A program made the position numbers and the translations under genes. A stretch of DNA of 64,000 nt. It comes from Streptomyces sp. NRRL F-2664. GTDB lineage: Bacteria; Actinomycetota; Actinomycetes; Streptomycetales; Streptomycetaceae. Location of the stretch: contig NZ_JOFX01000026.1 in the NCBI RefSeq assembly GCF_000719345.1, forward strand, positions 25,933 to 89,932, read 5' to 3'. The notes below the pieces were generated by a model, which ran no database searches, was not told where the DNA came from, and was given only the letters and a program-made list of their open reading frames with translations. This document shows positions 41,189 through 49,488 of the stretch, piece by piece; the first letter of the stretch is position 1; each line of letters starts with the position of its first letter.

Positions 41189-42658
41189 TCACCGGGGGTG
41201 GCGCGGGGCCCGGTGCTCGTGCGGCTGTACGAGGGGCAGCCCGTGCGCGGGGCGCGAGCCGGCCGGTGCCTTCTCCAGCCGCGCGGTGATCACCAGGGTG
41301 CCCTCCTCGATCTGGTAGTCGAGGGGCAGGCCGAGGCCGCGCATGGCGGCGACCATGCCGGTGTTCGCGGACTGGGTGACGGCGTACACGCTGTCGCACC
41401 CGGCCTCGACGGCCATGGCCAGGAGCCGGCGCAGCAGCTCGGAGCCGATGCCGCGGCGCTGCCAGTCGTCCTCGATGAGCAGGGCGACCTCGGTCTCGTC
41501 GCCGTCCCACAGCAGGTGGCCGAGGGCGACGAGCCTCCCGGACGCGGTGGTCGCGGCGAGGGTGCGGCCGAAGCGGGGGCTGAGCAGGTGGCCGAGGTAG
41601 CGGTCGGCGTCGGCGACGGGGCCGTGGTAGCGCAGCCCGAGGGTGCGCTCGGAGCAGCGGTCGTGCATGGCCCGGGCCGCGGCCAGGTCGGAGCCGTCGG
41701 CCCGGCGCACCGTGATCTCGTTGCCCTCGGGGAGGGTCAGGACGTCCTGGCTGCGGGGGACGCGCGGGCCGAGCCGGGCGTCGAGCTCGACCAGGGCGCG
41801 GGCCCGGGCGAACTCGGTCGGGGTGAAGGGCAGGTAGGGCCGCTCCACCGTGATCGCGCCGCCGGAGGGGTCGCGCAGTCGCATGACGGTGGCCTCCAGT
41901 ACGCCCTCGACGGGGGCCTGCGCGCCGGAGTTGGGGCGGCCCGAGAGGGTGGTCGCCGGGATCGAGTGGATCGTGCAGCGGCCGAGCAGCTGGCGCAGGG
42001 CGAGGGGCAGCTCCGCGGCGTCCAGCGCCGTGCGCGTGGCCAGGCCCAGCAGCCGCGTCGGGGTGTCGACGAGGTCGTGGGCGTCGGCGCGCTCGATCCA
42101 CGTGCTGTGGCCGCCGGCCCGGGAGACGGCGCGGGTGAGGTCGGCGGAGGGGAGCTGCTGGGGTGCGCGCAGCAGGAACTCGTCCACGGTGCCGCCCTCG
42201 GGCAGCGGGTGCGTCTGGAGGGTCAGGATGTCGACGTCGTGACGGGCGAGGGCGGTGCACAGGACGGCCAAGGACCCGGGCTCGTCCCGTACGGTCGTGC
42301 GCATCCGCCACAGGGCGGTGGTTGCGCCGGCGGCCGCCGGACCACCTGCGGCGGTGGCCGTGGCGGTCGAGGTGGCGCCGGTGGCGGGCGCCGACGGGGC
42401 CGGATCGCCCGGCGGCGGCGTGCTGGACGGCGGCGCATGGCTGTGGCGCCGCGCCCACCACGTGTGGAAGGCCGCCGTCACCAGCAGCGCGACGGCCGAG
42501 GCGACCAGCAGGATCGGGCCCCTGGGACCGTGCACGACGAGATTGGCGATGGCGTCGGCGACGGCGACGGCGCAGAAGAGGGCGGCGAGTTCGACGACAT
42601 CGCGGCGCCAGTGGTGACGGTGGGAGCGCTGGGCGGGGGCGTGGTTACGGTCAGTCAT
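41189..42658 (-). CDS. Membrane-anchored ACT-domain GNAT acetyltransferase
   Basis: 489-residue protein with unusual domain order. Two hydrophobic helices (about 21-43, VELAALFCAVAVADAIANLV, and 49-66) are followed by an Ala/Pro/Thr-rich linker, an ACT-like domain (about 115-165, MRTTVRDEPGSLAVLCTALA and the strand VDILTLQTHPL), a middle region, and a C-terminal GNAT domain (about 295-440) with the acetyl-CoA loop EDDWQRRGIGSELLRRLL. ACT-GNAT proteins of actinomycetes are known as amino-acid-regulated protein lysine acetyltransferases; here two membrane helices are added. ATG 42658 is chosen; no strong ribosome site is visible. Neighbours give no functional hint. Confidence 0.85.
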   Translation of the reverse strand: MTDRNHAPAQRSHRHHWRRDVVELAALFCAVAVADAIANLVVHGPRGPILLVASAVALLVTAAFHTWWARRHSHAPPSSTPPPGDPAPSAPATGATSTATATAAGGPAAAGATTALWRMRTTVRDEPGSLAVLCTALARHDVDILTLQTHPLPEGGTVDEFLLRAPQQLPSADLTRAVSRAGGHSTWIERADAHDLVDTPTRLLGLATRTALDAAELPLALRQLLGRCTIHSIPATTLSGRPNSGAQAPVEGVLEATVMRLRDPSGGAITVERPYLPFTPTEFARARALVELDARLGPRVPRSQDVLTLPEGNEITVRRADGSDLAAARAMHDRCSERTLGLRYHGPVADADRYLGHLLSPRFGRTLAATTASGRLVALGHLLWDGDETEVALLIEDDWQRRGIGSELLRRLLAMAVEAGCDSVYAVTQSANTGMVAAMRGLGLPLDYQIEEGTLVITARLEKAPAGSRPAHGLPLVQPHEHRAPRHPR

Positions 42659-42737
42659 GCACACCACTGTTGCGCAAGGGTGTTGCGTGATCACGAACGA
42701 ACTGTGACCGCCTGGTTAAGTGTCCATCTGGCCGATT

Positions 42738-44339
42738 TCACCCAGTTTTCCGGGCGCTGTGCCGGTCGCCCTCCTGGCCCACACGCCCCGGCCGGAGCGT
42801 CCTGGTGAAGAGGACGCCGCCGCCCTGGCGGCGCAACCGGACGGTGAGGTCACCGCTGTCACCGTCGATGTCCACCTCCCCGTAGTAGGGAGGGTTCTCG
42901 GACGGTGACATGTTGGCGAAGGGTGCGGACTGTACGAAGGCCGTCTGCGGGCCGAAGGTCGCGTCGAGCCGGCCCGCCGGGAAGCCGCCGGCACCGACGG
43001 GGCCGGAGACGAACTCCCAGAACGGTGCGAAGTCGCCGAAGGCGGCCCGCTCGGGCGCGTAGTGGTTCGCGGCGGTGTAGTGCACGTCCGCGGTGAGCCA
43101 GAGGGTGCCGGTGATGCGCCGGTGCTTGATGTGCCGCAGCAGTTCGGCGATCTGCAGTTCGCGGCCGAGCGGTGCCCCCGGGTCGCCCTGGGCGACGGCC
43201 TCGAAGTCCGCGGCTCCGTCGGGCACGACGATGCCGAGCGGCATGTCGGCTGCGATGACCTTCCAGGTGGCGCGGGACCGCGAGAGCTCGCGCTTGATCC
43301 AGGACAGCTGCTCGGGGCCGAGGATGCCGATCGGGTCCTGGGCCTGCGTGCCGGGGGAGTTGGCGTTGCGGTGGGTGCGCATGTCCAGCACGAAGACGTC
43401 GAGGAGCGGGCCGTAGCGCATCACGCGGTACATCCGGCCCTCGGTGCGGCCGCCGCGCAGGTCGGTGACCGGGAAGTACTCGCCGAAGGCCCGGCGGGCA
43501 CGGGCGGCGAGCACGTCGGCCTCCTTGACGGTGTAGCGGGGGTCGTCGATGAGCTGGCCCGGGTACCAGTTGTTGCGCACCTCGTGGTCGTCCCACTGCG
43601 CGAGGACGGGGACCTGGGCGTTGAAGCCGAGGAGGTTGCGGTCCAGCAGGTTGTAGCGGAAGTTCCCGCGGAACTCGTCGAGGGTCTCGGCGACCTTCGA
43701 CTTCTCCGCCGTGGTGATATTGCGCCAGACGGTCCCGTCGCGCAGCGGAACGGCCGACGCGATCGGCCCGTCGGCGTAGATCGTGTCCCCGCTGAAGAGG
43801 AAGAAGTCGGGGTTGCGCTGCCGCATCTCGTCGAAGACGCGGTAGCCGCCGACGTCGGGGTTGATGCCCCAGCCCTGGCCCGCCAGGTCGCCCGACCACA
43901 GGAAGCGCACGTCGCGGCGGCGGGAGACCGGGGTGGTGCGGAAGGTGCCGTGGACCGGTTCGGCGGTGCGGCGGGGGTCGTCGGGGTCGGCCAGTACGAC
44001 CCGGTAGTGGATCTGCTGCCCGGGCGGCAGGTCGCGCAGGACGGTGGTCCCCGTGAAGTCGCCGGCCGGGCCGAGCAGCGGGCCCCGGTGGCGGCGGACG
44101 GCGTAGCGGAACGCCTCGCTCGGAGAGGTCTCGACGTACATGCGCGCGACGCGGTCGGAACGGGTCCACACGGTGGCCGAGTGCGCGGTGATCTCGCCGG
44201 ACTGGACGCCCCAGTGCGCGTTCGGCCGACCGGAACGCCCGAAGGCGGGGGCGCCGAGCGCCGGAGCGGCGAGCAGCGCGGAGGACAGGGCGAGGGAACC
44301 GCCGATGAGGGACCGTCGAGTGTGCGGGGTCGATGCCAT
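42738..44339 (-). CDS. phoD: PhoD-like alkaline phosphatase, Tat-exported
   Basis: 533-residue phosphodiesterase/alkaline phosphatase D. N-terminal TRRSLIGGSLALSSALLAAP is a Tat signal. The PhoD N-domain (GVQSGEITAHSATVWTRSDR) is followed by the catalytic domain: FLWSGDLAGQGWGINPDVGG, FLFSGDTIYADGPI, QWDDHEVRNNWYPG, and LTADVHYTAANHYAP, all metal-binding blocks. PhoD enzymes use Ca2+ and Fe3+ to hydrolyse phosphate esters or teichoic acids outside the cell and are often PhoP-regulated; I did not find a convincing PHO box upstream. ATG 44339 is preceded by CTGGAGAC. Confidence 0.94.
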   Translation of the reverse strand: MASTPHTRRSLIGGSLALSSALLAAPALGAPAFGRSGRPNAHWGVQSGEITAHSATVWTRSDRVARMYVETSPSEAFRYAVRRHRGPLLGPAGDFTGTTVLRDLPPGQQIHYRVVLADPDDPRRTAEPVHGTFRTTPVSRRRDVRFLWSGDLAGQGWGINPDVGGYRVFDEMRQRNPDFFLFSGDTIYADGPIASAVPLRDGTVWRNITTAEKSKVAETLDEFRGNFRYNLLDRNLLGFNAQVPVLAQWDDHEVRNNWYPGQLIDDPRYTVKEADVLAARARRAFGEYFPVTDLRGGRTEGRMYRVMRYGPLLDVFVLDMRTHRNANSPGTQAQDPIGILGPEQLSWIKRELSRSRATWKVIAADMPLGIVVPDGAADFEAVAQGDPGAPLGRELQIAELLRHIKHRRITGTLWLTADVHYTAANHYAPERAAFGDFAPFWEFVSGPVGAGGFPAGRLDATFGPQTAFVQSAPFANMSPSENPPYYGEVDIDGDSGDLTVRLRRQGGGVLFTRTLRPGRVGQEGDRHSARKTG

Positions 44340-44572
44340 CGGTGTGTCTCCAGGGGGGCGGCGAGGGCGGGTCGGACCAGCGTGCCGTCGCGCACCGGCC
44401 CGGCCGCGTCGCCCACGCGAACCGCGGATGAACAGCCGTCAGCCGCTCACCCGTTCAGGCGTGGGACGCCAGGCGCCAGGCGCCCCGGGCTCAGGCGCTC
44501 AGGCGCTCGGCGTCCAGATGGCCGCGTCAGGGCTGTCGGCGTCCGGGCGCCCTTGATCCGGCCCGGTCCGGC

Positions 44573-45448
44573 TCACTCGTGCGCGTACGCGGCCTCCCGC
44601 TCCCCGCTGCGCTCGGCGCGGCGTGCCGTGTCCCGTACCACCCGGGCGACGAGGGCCGGATCGTCGTTCATCGGGACGTGGCCGCAGCCCGGGAGGCGGA
44701 CCAGCCGTGCCCCGGGAAGCGTGTGCTTGGCCCGCACGCCCTGCCGGCGCAGCAGCAGCCGGTCGCGGGTGCCCCAGGCGATGGTGACCGGCAGACCCGG
44801 CACATCGTCGGTGAAGCGCACGGAGCCACCCGCGGCCAGGGTGTCCTCGAAACCGGTGGCGTTGCGCAGGGCGAGGGTCTCGGCGACCACGGCCTGCGGC
44901 GAACGGCGGTTCGGGCGGGCGTAGATGGTGCCCGTGAGCGCGGCCCGGCCGGCCGCGCTGTGCGCGAGCCGCTGCACGGCGGGGAGGGGCAGCGCCTTGG
45001 CTCCGGCCCTCATGGCCAGGAGCGCCGCGAAGGCGTAGCGGCGTTCGCCCTCGCTCCAGAACCCGGCGGGGGAGAGGGCCGTGACCGAGCGGACGAGACC
45101 GCTGCGGCCCATTTCGAGTGCGAGCAGACCGCCGAGGGAGTTGCCCGCGACGTGCGGGCGCTCGACGCCGAGGGCGGTGCACAGCGCACCGAGCGCCGGG
45201 GCCACGGTGCCCAGGGAGTACGGGACGCCACCGGGCAGCGGCTCCGAGGCGCCGAAGCCGGGCAGGTCGACGGCGATCACGTCGTGCTCGGCGGCCAGGA
45301 TGTCGGTCACCGGATGCCAGGCCTGGAGGTGGTGGCCGATCCCGTGCAGCAGGAGCAGCGGTTCGCCCGAGCCCTTGCGCTCGTAGGCGACGGTGGTGGT
45401 GCGGGGGCCGAGCGGCGAATCGATCGTGAAGGAGACCGTGGCGGTCAT
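44573..45448 (-). CDS. Alpha/beta hydrolase
   Basis: 291-residue alpha/beta-fold hydrolase. Catalytic triad: Ser in HVAGNSLGGLLAL (GxSxG), Asp in IAWGTRDRLLL, His in LPGCGHVPMNDDP; oxyanion motif LLLLHGIGHHLQAW. Resembles haloalkane dehalogenase/lipase-like lids with no fixed substrate. No secretion signal. ATG 45448 has GAGGAGC upstream on the minus strand. The divergent GntR regulator at 45737 may control it. Confidence 0.92.
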   Translation of the reverse strand: MTATVSFTIDSPLGPRTTTVAYERKGSGEPLLLLHGIGHHLQAWHPVTDILAAEHDVIAVDLPGFGASEPLPGGVPYSLGTVAPALGALCTALGVERPHVAGNSLGGLLALEMGRSGLVRSVTALSPAGFWSEGERRYAFAALLAMRAGAKALPLPAVQRLAHSAAGRAALTGTIYARPNRRSPQAVVAETLALRNATGFEDTLAAGGSVRFTDDVPGLPVTIAWGTRDRLLLRRQGVRAKHTLPGARLVRLPGCGHVPMNDDPALVARVVRDTARRAERSGEREAAYAHE

Positions 45449-45525
45449 GCTGCTCCTCGTCGGTTGGACTGCTGCGAGACAGGCTGTCAGGAGTGCCCAC
45501 CGCCATGATTACCGTCGGGTAGCCC

Positions 45526-45554
45526 TTGACTACAAGCCTTCGGAGCGTACAAGA
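45526..45554 (+). promoter_or_regulatory. Candidate promoter of the GntR gene
   Basis: TTGACT (45526-45531), 17-base spacer, TACAAG (45549-45554). The -35 is good, the -10 moderate. The regulator gene starts about 180 bases downstream, with the dyad at 45611-45624 in between. Confidence 0.45.
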
Positions 45555-45610
45555 ACATCGCATGAACGGCTTGATACATATGCCCGATCTGCCCGGCAAA
45601 GGTACGAGCA

Positions 45611-45624
45611 TTGGTCTTGACCAA
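45611..45624. promoter_or_regulatory. DasR-type (dre-like) operator upstream of GntR gene
   Basis: TTGGTCTTGACCAA is a perfect dyad. Its core TGGTCTTGACCA differs at one position from the DasR responsive element core TGGTCTAGACCA. It lies 113 bases before the GTG of a GntR-family gene whose DNA-binding domain resembles the HutC/DasR group, so autoregulation or control by DasR is plausible (inference). Confidence 0.65.
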
Positions 45625-45736
45625 GGGGGTGCACCGTCCTATCGTCGCAGGGATAGTGCAGGAACCTTTAATAAACAAAGGCGCGGAACTGCCGCTGGAA
45701 CACACGGCGAGTGCAGCGACGGCAGGAGGAGTCAGG

Positions 45737-46504
45737 GTGGGGACCACGCAGCTCGACACGGTGCCGGAACCGAAGTACTGGCACCTCAGGACCGTCCTCA
45801 GCGAGGCGCTCGACCAGGACTTCGCCGTCGGCGAGGTGCTCCCGAACGAACGTGAACTCGCAGCCCGCTTCGGAGTCGCCCGCGCGACCCTGCGTCAGGC
45901 GCTGGAGCAGCTGGAGCTCGAAGGACGGCTGCAGCGCCGGCGCGGCGTGGGCACCACCGTCGCGCCGCCGCGCGTCGGCGTCGCCGTGGGCGGCGCGCAG
46001 CACAGCTGGCCCGGCGAGGGCGTCGACGGCTGGGAGCCGCAGGACGCCTCGGAGGCCCTGCCCCCGGCCGCGGTGGCCGAGCTGCTCGGCAGGGGCGGCG
46101 CCTTCGCCGCCGACCAGCCGGTGCACACCGTGCGCCGGATCAGGATGACGAACGGTCAGGCCGTCGCCGCGGAGCTGCTGTACGTACCGGCGGCCTCGGT
46201 TCCCGGACTGCCCGCCATCGAGGCCCCGTCCGGCCCGGCCCGGGCGCGCGCCGTCCTGCGCGAGCTGCAGCGGCTGGTGCTCGACGGCCAGGACCGGTCG
46301 GTGGAGCTGGGCTCCGCCCGTGCCGACGAGGCCAAGGAACTGGACCGGCTGCCCGGCGCACCGGTGCTCCTGGTCACCACCCGCTACTTCACCACCGCGG
46401 GCACGGCCGCGGTTTCGGTGGCCACCTACCGCGCCGACACCTGCCGCCTGACCTTCGCGGACTCGGGCGGCGTGGAGATCACCCACGAGCCCGTTGCCTC
46501 CTGA
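45737..46504 (+). CDS. GntR-family regulator, HutC/DasR-like
   Basis: 255-residue regulator. The winged HTH is VPEPKYWHLRTVLSEALDQD, LPNERELAARFGVARATLRQ then ALEQLELEGRLQRRRGVGTT, typical of the HutC/DasR subfamily; the C-terminal UTRA-like ligand domain spans about 110-250 (RRIRMTNGQAVAAELLYVPA; LLVTTRYFTTAGTAAVSVAT). GTG 45737 is set by GGAGGAG six bases upstream; a frame extends further upstream but has no regulator-like residues. Ligand is likely a phosphosugar in this subfamily (general knowledge). It carries a dre-like operator upstream. The repeat array begins at its stop codon. Confidence 0.92.
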   Translation: MGTTQLDTVPEPKYWHLRTVLSEALDQDFAVGEVLPNERELAARFGVARATLRQALEQLELEGRLQRRRGVGTTVAPPRVGVAVGGAQHSWPGEGVDGWEPQDASEALPPAAVAELLGRGGAFAADQPVHTVRRIRMTNGQAVAAELLYVPAASVPGLPAIEAPSGPARARAVLRELQRLVLDGQDRSVELGSARADEAKELDRLPGAPVLLVTTRYFTTAGTAAVSVATYRADTCRLTFADSGGVEITHEPVAS

Positions 46505-46622
46505 CCCCGGCACCCTCGGGGTCCTCCGCCCGGCGGGTCCACGGCGCCGGCGGATCCGCGGGTCTGCGGTCCCGGCGGGTCTGCGGGTCCTGGCGGGTCT
46601 GCGTTCCTGGTCGGTCCGCGGA

Positions 46623-46692
46623 CCCGGCCGATGGCCGGCGCCCGGCGGGTCCGTGATCCCGGCCGATGGCCGGCGCCCGGCTGGTCCGTGAT
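46623..46692. repeat. 35-bp tandem duplication in the array
   Basis: Two copies (46623-46657 and 46658-46692) of a unit starting CCCGGCCGATGG and ending GGTCCGTGAT, differing at one base. A third, diverged copy begins at 46693. Confidence 0.8.
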
Positions 46693-46781
46693 CCCGGCCC
46701 CCGGCCGGCCCTCTGGTCGTCCTGGCCGACTGCCGGGCCCGGGGTTGTCCTGATCGACCGCCGTGCCCGGCCGCCCGCCGC

Positions 46782-47069
46782 GCCCGGCCGTCTTGTGGTC
46801 CCGCCCGCACGGCCGGTCCGGCCGAGTCGTGGTCCCGGCCCAACGTCGGGCCCTCGCTGTGCCTCGGCGCCGACCGGTCCTTGGCCCTTGCCGGTTCGCG
46901 GTCCTTGCCGACCGCCGGTCGCCGTGCCCGGCCGTCTTGTGGTCCCGGCCGTACGGCGGGTCCAGCCGAGTCGTGGTCCCTGCCTAACGTCGAGCCCTCG
47001 CTGTGCCTCGGCGCCGACCGGTCCTTGGCCCCTGCCGGTTCGCGGTCCTGGCCGACCGCCGGTTGCGGC
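46782..47069. repeat. 144-bp tandem duplication in the array
   Basis: Two adjacent copies (46782-46925; 46926-47069) beginning GCCCGGCCGTCTTGTGGTCC. They share, among others, a run of about 37 identical bases starting CCCTCGCTGTGCC. I count about ten mismatches over the first 138 bases. 144 is a multiple of three, so open frames survive the duplication on both strands. Confidence 0.85.
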
Positions 47070-47574
47070 CGCCCAAGATCCTGGCCAACCGTCTCGCTCC
47101 GGCTGGTCCGTGATCGCGCCGATCGCCGGGCCGATCCGTGGTTCCGGCCGGCCGCCGGCACCCGCCGACTCACCGTCCCGGCCGGCCACTAGGCTCCGCC
47201 GGCCGTGGTCCTGGCCGACCACTGGCCCCGGCTGATCCCCGACCCGGCCGGACTCTGGCCACAGCCGACTTGCTGGTCCTGACCGACCACTGGCACCGGC
47301 CGCCCCGTGGTTCTGGCCGACCTCCGGATCTCGGTTCGCCCCGGCTGGACCTCTGTGCTGGGTGGCTCGCGGCCCCGGCCGACCGCCGGGCGCCCGTTAC
47401 GCATCGGTCCCGGTCGGTCCTCGGTCGCGGCCGGTCCGTGTCCGGGCCGACCGCCGGACCGGGCAGGCCGCCGGCCCCCGTGTCGGCCGGCCCGCGATGC
47501 GTCGGGGCGTACGGCTGTGGCTGCGGGAGCGGGCCGCGGGCGTGGCGCGGCGGTGCGGCTTTCTCGGCCCCGTC

Positions 47575-48732
47575 TCAGCGGCGGCGGGCCGTGACCGTCT
47601 TCTCCACCGCGAAGAGCTCCTCCTCGACGTGGTCGAGCGCGAGGCGGAGGGCGCCCGTCGCCACGGCGGCCTCACCGAGCAGCGACAGGGCCACCCGTGG
47701 CGGGCGCAGGCAGTAGCGCTCCAGCTCGCGGCGCAGGGGCTCCAGGACCCCGTCCAGGCCGGCTGCCCAGCCGCCCACGACCACCAGCTCCGGATCCATC
47801 GCGAGGACCAGCGCCGCCACGTCGTGCACCAGGCGCTGCAGGAACCGCTCGACGGCGGCGACCGCCCGCTCGTCGCCCCGCTTGGCCATCGCGAAGACCT
47901 CGGCGACGGCCGGTTCGTCCAGCGGGTGCAGCGGCTCGCCCGTGGTGGACAGCAGCCGCTCGGGCGTGGCCTCGCGACCCAGCAGGTGCAGGGCGCCGAT
48001 CTCGCCGGCCGCCCCGCCGAAGCCCCGGTGCAGCCGGCCGCCGATGAGGGAGCCCGCACCGGGACTGAGCCCGGCCATCACGAACACCATGTCGCCGGTG
48101 TCCCGCGCGGCTCCCTTCCAGTGCTCCGCGACCGCGGCCGCGTTGGCGTCGTTCTCCACCTGCACCGGGCAGCGGAACGAGCGCCGCAGCCGGTCCCCGA
48201 GCGGCAGACCGGTCCAGCCGGGCAGAGCGGTGCCGAGGCGTACCGTGCCGTCGGCCTCCACGATCCCCGGGCTGCCGACCCCGACCGCCCGCAGCGAGTC
48301 CCGCGGAATCCCGGCGCGGCGCAGCAGGTCGGCGACGGCCGCGCGCACCCGCTCCAGCCGCTCGTCGGCCGAGGCCGTCTCGGCGACCTCTTTGGTGCCG
48401 GCGCCGATGATGCGTCCGTCCAGCCCCGACAGCAGCACCGCGACCCGGTGCGAGCCGATCTCTATGCCGAGCAGGTGCCCCGCCTCGGCCCGGAACCGGA
48501 ACCGTCTGGCGGGCCGTCCCTGCCGCCGCGCACCCTCCTCGGCCTCGGCCTCGACGACGAGCCCGGTCCCGATCAGCCCCTCCACGACCCCTTCGACGGT
48601 CGGCCGGGACAACCCGGTCAACCGCGTGAGGTCGGTGAGGGTCGGCGACCCGGCCGTGCGCAGTGCCCGCAGCACCACCGCGGAATTGATCCGCCGCAGC
48701 AGAGAGGGATCCCCGCCGGTCAGCTGCCCCAA
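47575..48732 (-). CDS. ROK-family regulator lacking the zinc motif
   Basis: 385-residue ROK protein (repressor, ORF, kinase). N-terminal MarR-like HTH: SPTLTDLTRLTGLSRPTVEG; ROK domain with GIEIGSHRVAVLLSGLDGRI, VGVGSPGIVEADGTV, ENDANAAAVAEHW (catalytic-type Asp retained) and GAGSLIGGRLHRGFGGAAGE. The canonical zinc cluster of ROK proteins (CxCGxxGCxE) is absent: at this place IGALHLLGREATPERLLSTT occurs. It probably senses a sugar and represses sugar utilisation genes, none of which lie here. TTG start at 48732 is used, with GGGAGG about nine bases upstream. Confidence 0.88.
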   Translation of the reverse strand: MGQLTGGDPSLLRRINSAVVLRALRTAGSPTLTDLTRLTGLSRPTVEGVVEGLIGTGLVVEAEAEEGARRQGRPARRFRFRAEAGHLLGIEIGSHRVAVLLSGLDGRIIGAGTKEVAETASADERLERVRAAVADLLRRAGIPRDSLRAVGVGSPGIVEADGTVRLGTALPGWTGLPLGDRLRRSFRCPVQVENDANAAAVAEHWKGAARDTGDMVFVMAGLSPGAGSLIGGRLHRGFGGAAGEIGALHLLGREATPERLLSTTGEPLHPLDEPAVAEVFAMAKRGDERAVAAVERFLQRLVHDVAALVLAMDPELVVVGGWAAGLDGVLEPLRRELERYCLRPPRVALSLLGEAAVATGALRLALDHVEEELFAVEKTVTARRR

Positions 48733-48833
48733 CGTGTGTCCTCCCAGCTAGCGAGCCTGTCAGCCGGATCGTACTGCGCGCCGGGTGCAGCGGCGAGAAG
48801 CAGCCCCCCATCAGCCGAGGCGGGCCCTTGCGC

Positions 48834-49484
48834 TCAAGCGGGTGAGACGAAACCCGACTCGTACGCAGTGATCACCGCCTGAGTCCGGTCCCGCGCCCCC
48901 AGCTTGCCCAGAATCGCACTGACATGGGACTTGACCGTCTCCGTGCCGATGATCAGCTCGGACGCGATCTCCACATTGGTGAGGCCCCGCGCCATGAGCC
49001 GCAACACCGCCTCCTCCCGCTCGGTCAGGGCGGCCTGTTCCAGCACCGCCCGCGCCTGCCGGTTGCCGTACTCCGCGGCCAGGGCCCGCACGGCCGCGGG
49101 AAAGAGCAGCGTCTCGCCCTCCGCCACCAGCCGCACCGCGTGCACGATCTCCGACGGCCGGGCCCGCTTCAGCAGGAACCCGTCAGCGCCGGCCCGCAAC
49201 GCCTGGTAGACGTACTCGTCGTTCTCGAAGGTCGTCACCACGAGGATCTTCGGCGGCGAATCCACCGTCCGCAGGACCGCGCGGGTCGCCTCGATCCCGT
49301 CGAGCAGCGGCATCCGGACGTCCATGGCCACCACATCCGGCCGCAGCTGCCGCACCAGCGGGATCACCGAGGCGCCGTCGGCTGCCTCACCCACCACCTC
49401 GATGTCGGGCTGGGCGTCCAGGACGGCGCGCAGACCCGCGCGGACCAGTGGTTCGTCGTCGACGATCAGTACGGTAACCGGCAT
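48834..49484 (-). CDS. NarL/FixJ-type response regulator
   Basis: 216-residue regulator. Receiver domain: VTVLIVDDEPLVRAGLRAVL with acidic pocket, phospho-acceptor Asp55 in VVAMDVRMPLLDG, conserved Thr in VVTTFENDEYVYQAL and Lys in GFLLKRARP. C-terminal LuxR-type HTH: LTEREEAVLRLMARGLTNVE, IIGTETVKSHVSAILGKL. Translation starts 4 bases after the kinase stop, so the two genes form an operon. Its target is probably the ABC exporter across the shared palindromic region (50698-50723), by analogy with similar Streptomyces modules (inference). Confidence 0.95.
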   Translation of the reverse strand: MPVTVLIVDDEPLVRAGLRAVLDAQPDIEVVGEAADGASVIPLVRQLRPDVVAMDVRMPLLDGIEATRAVLRTVDSPPKILVVTTFENDEYVYQALRAGADGFLLKRARPSEIVHAVRLVAEGETLLFPAAVRALAAEYGNRQARAVLEQAALTEREEAVLRLMARGLTNVEIASELIIGTETVKSHVSAILGKLGARDRTQAVITAYESGFVSPA

Positions 49485-49488
49485 CCGG

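Larger units (their letters stand above)
46505..47574. repeat. 1.07-kb degenerate non-coding repeat array
   Basis: From the GntR stop to the ROK stop the DNA is composed of short related units rich in GGTCC, GGCCGACC and GGCGCC-like words, with a marked strand bias (pyrimidine/T on the plus strand, e.g. GTGGTCCTGGCCGACC). Two higher-order tandem duplications occur within (46623-46692, 46782-47069). Both strands and most frames are open, which reflects the repeat composition and not coding. It lies between two convergent genes, where neither promoter nor coding need restrict expansion. No transposase or integrase sequence is recognisable. Confidence 0.8.

Noticed and set aside
44340..44520. 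PHO box upstream of phoD
   Set aside because: I looked for tandem GTTCACC-like units ahead of the PhoD start and saw none convincing; short CAGGCG repeats near 44460-44515 are more likely simple composition.
45668..47173. 501-codon open frame on the minus strand through the GntR gene and repeat array
   Set aside because: The segment opposite the GntR gene is a shadow of that real gene, and the rest is Arg/Pro/Gly repeat composition with no ribosome site; the frame is open because stops are rare in such DNA.
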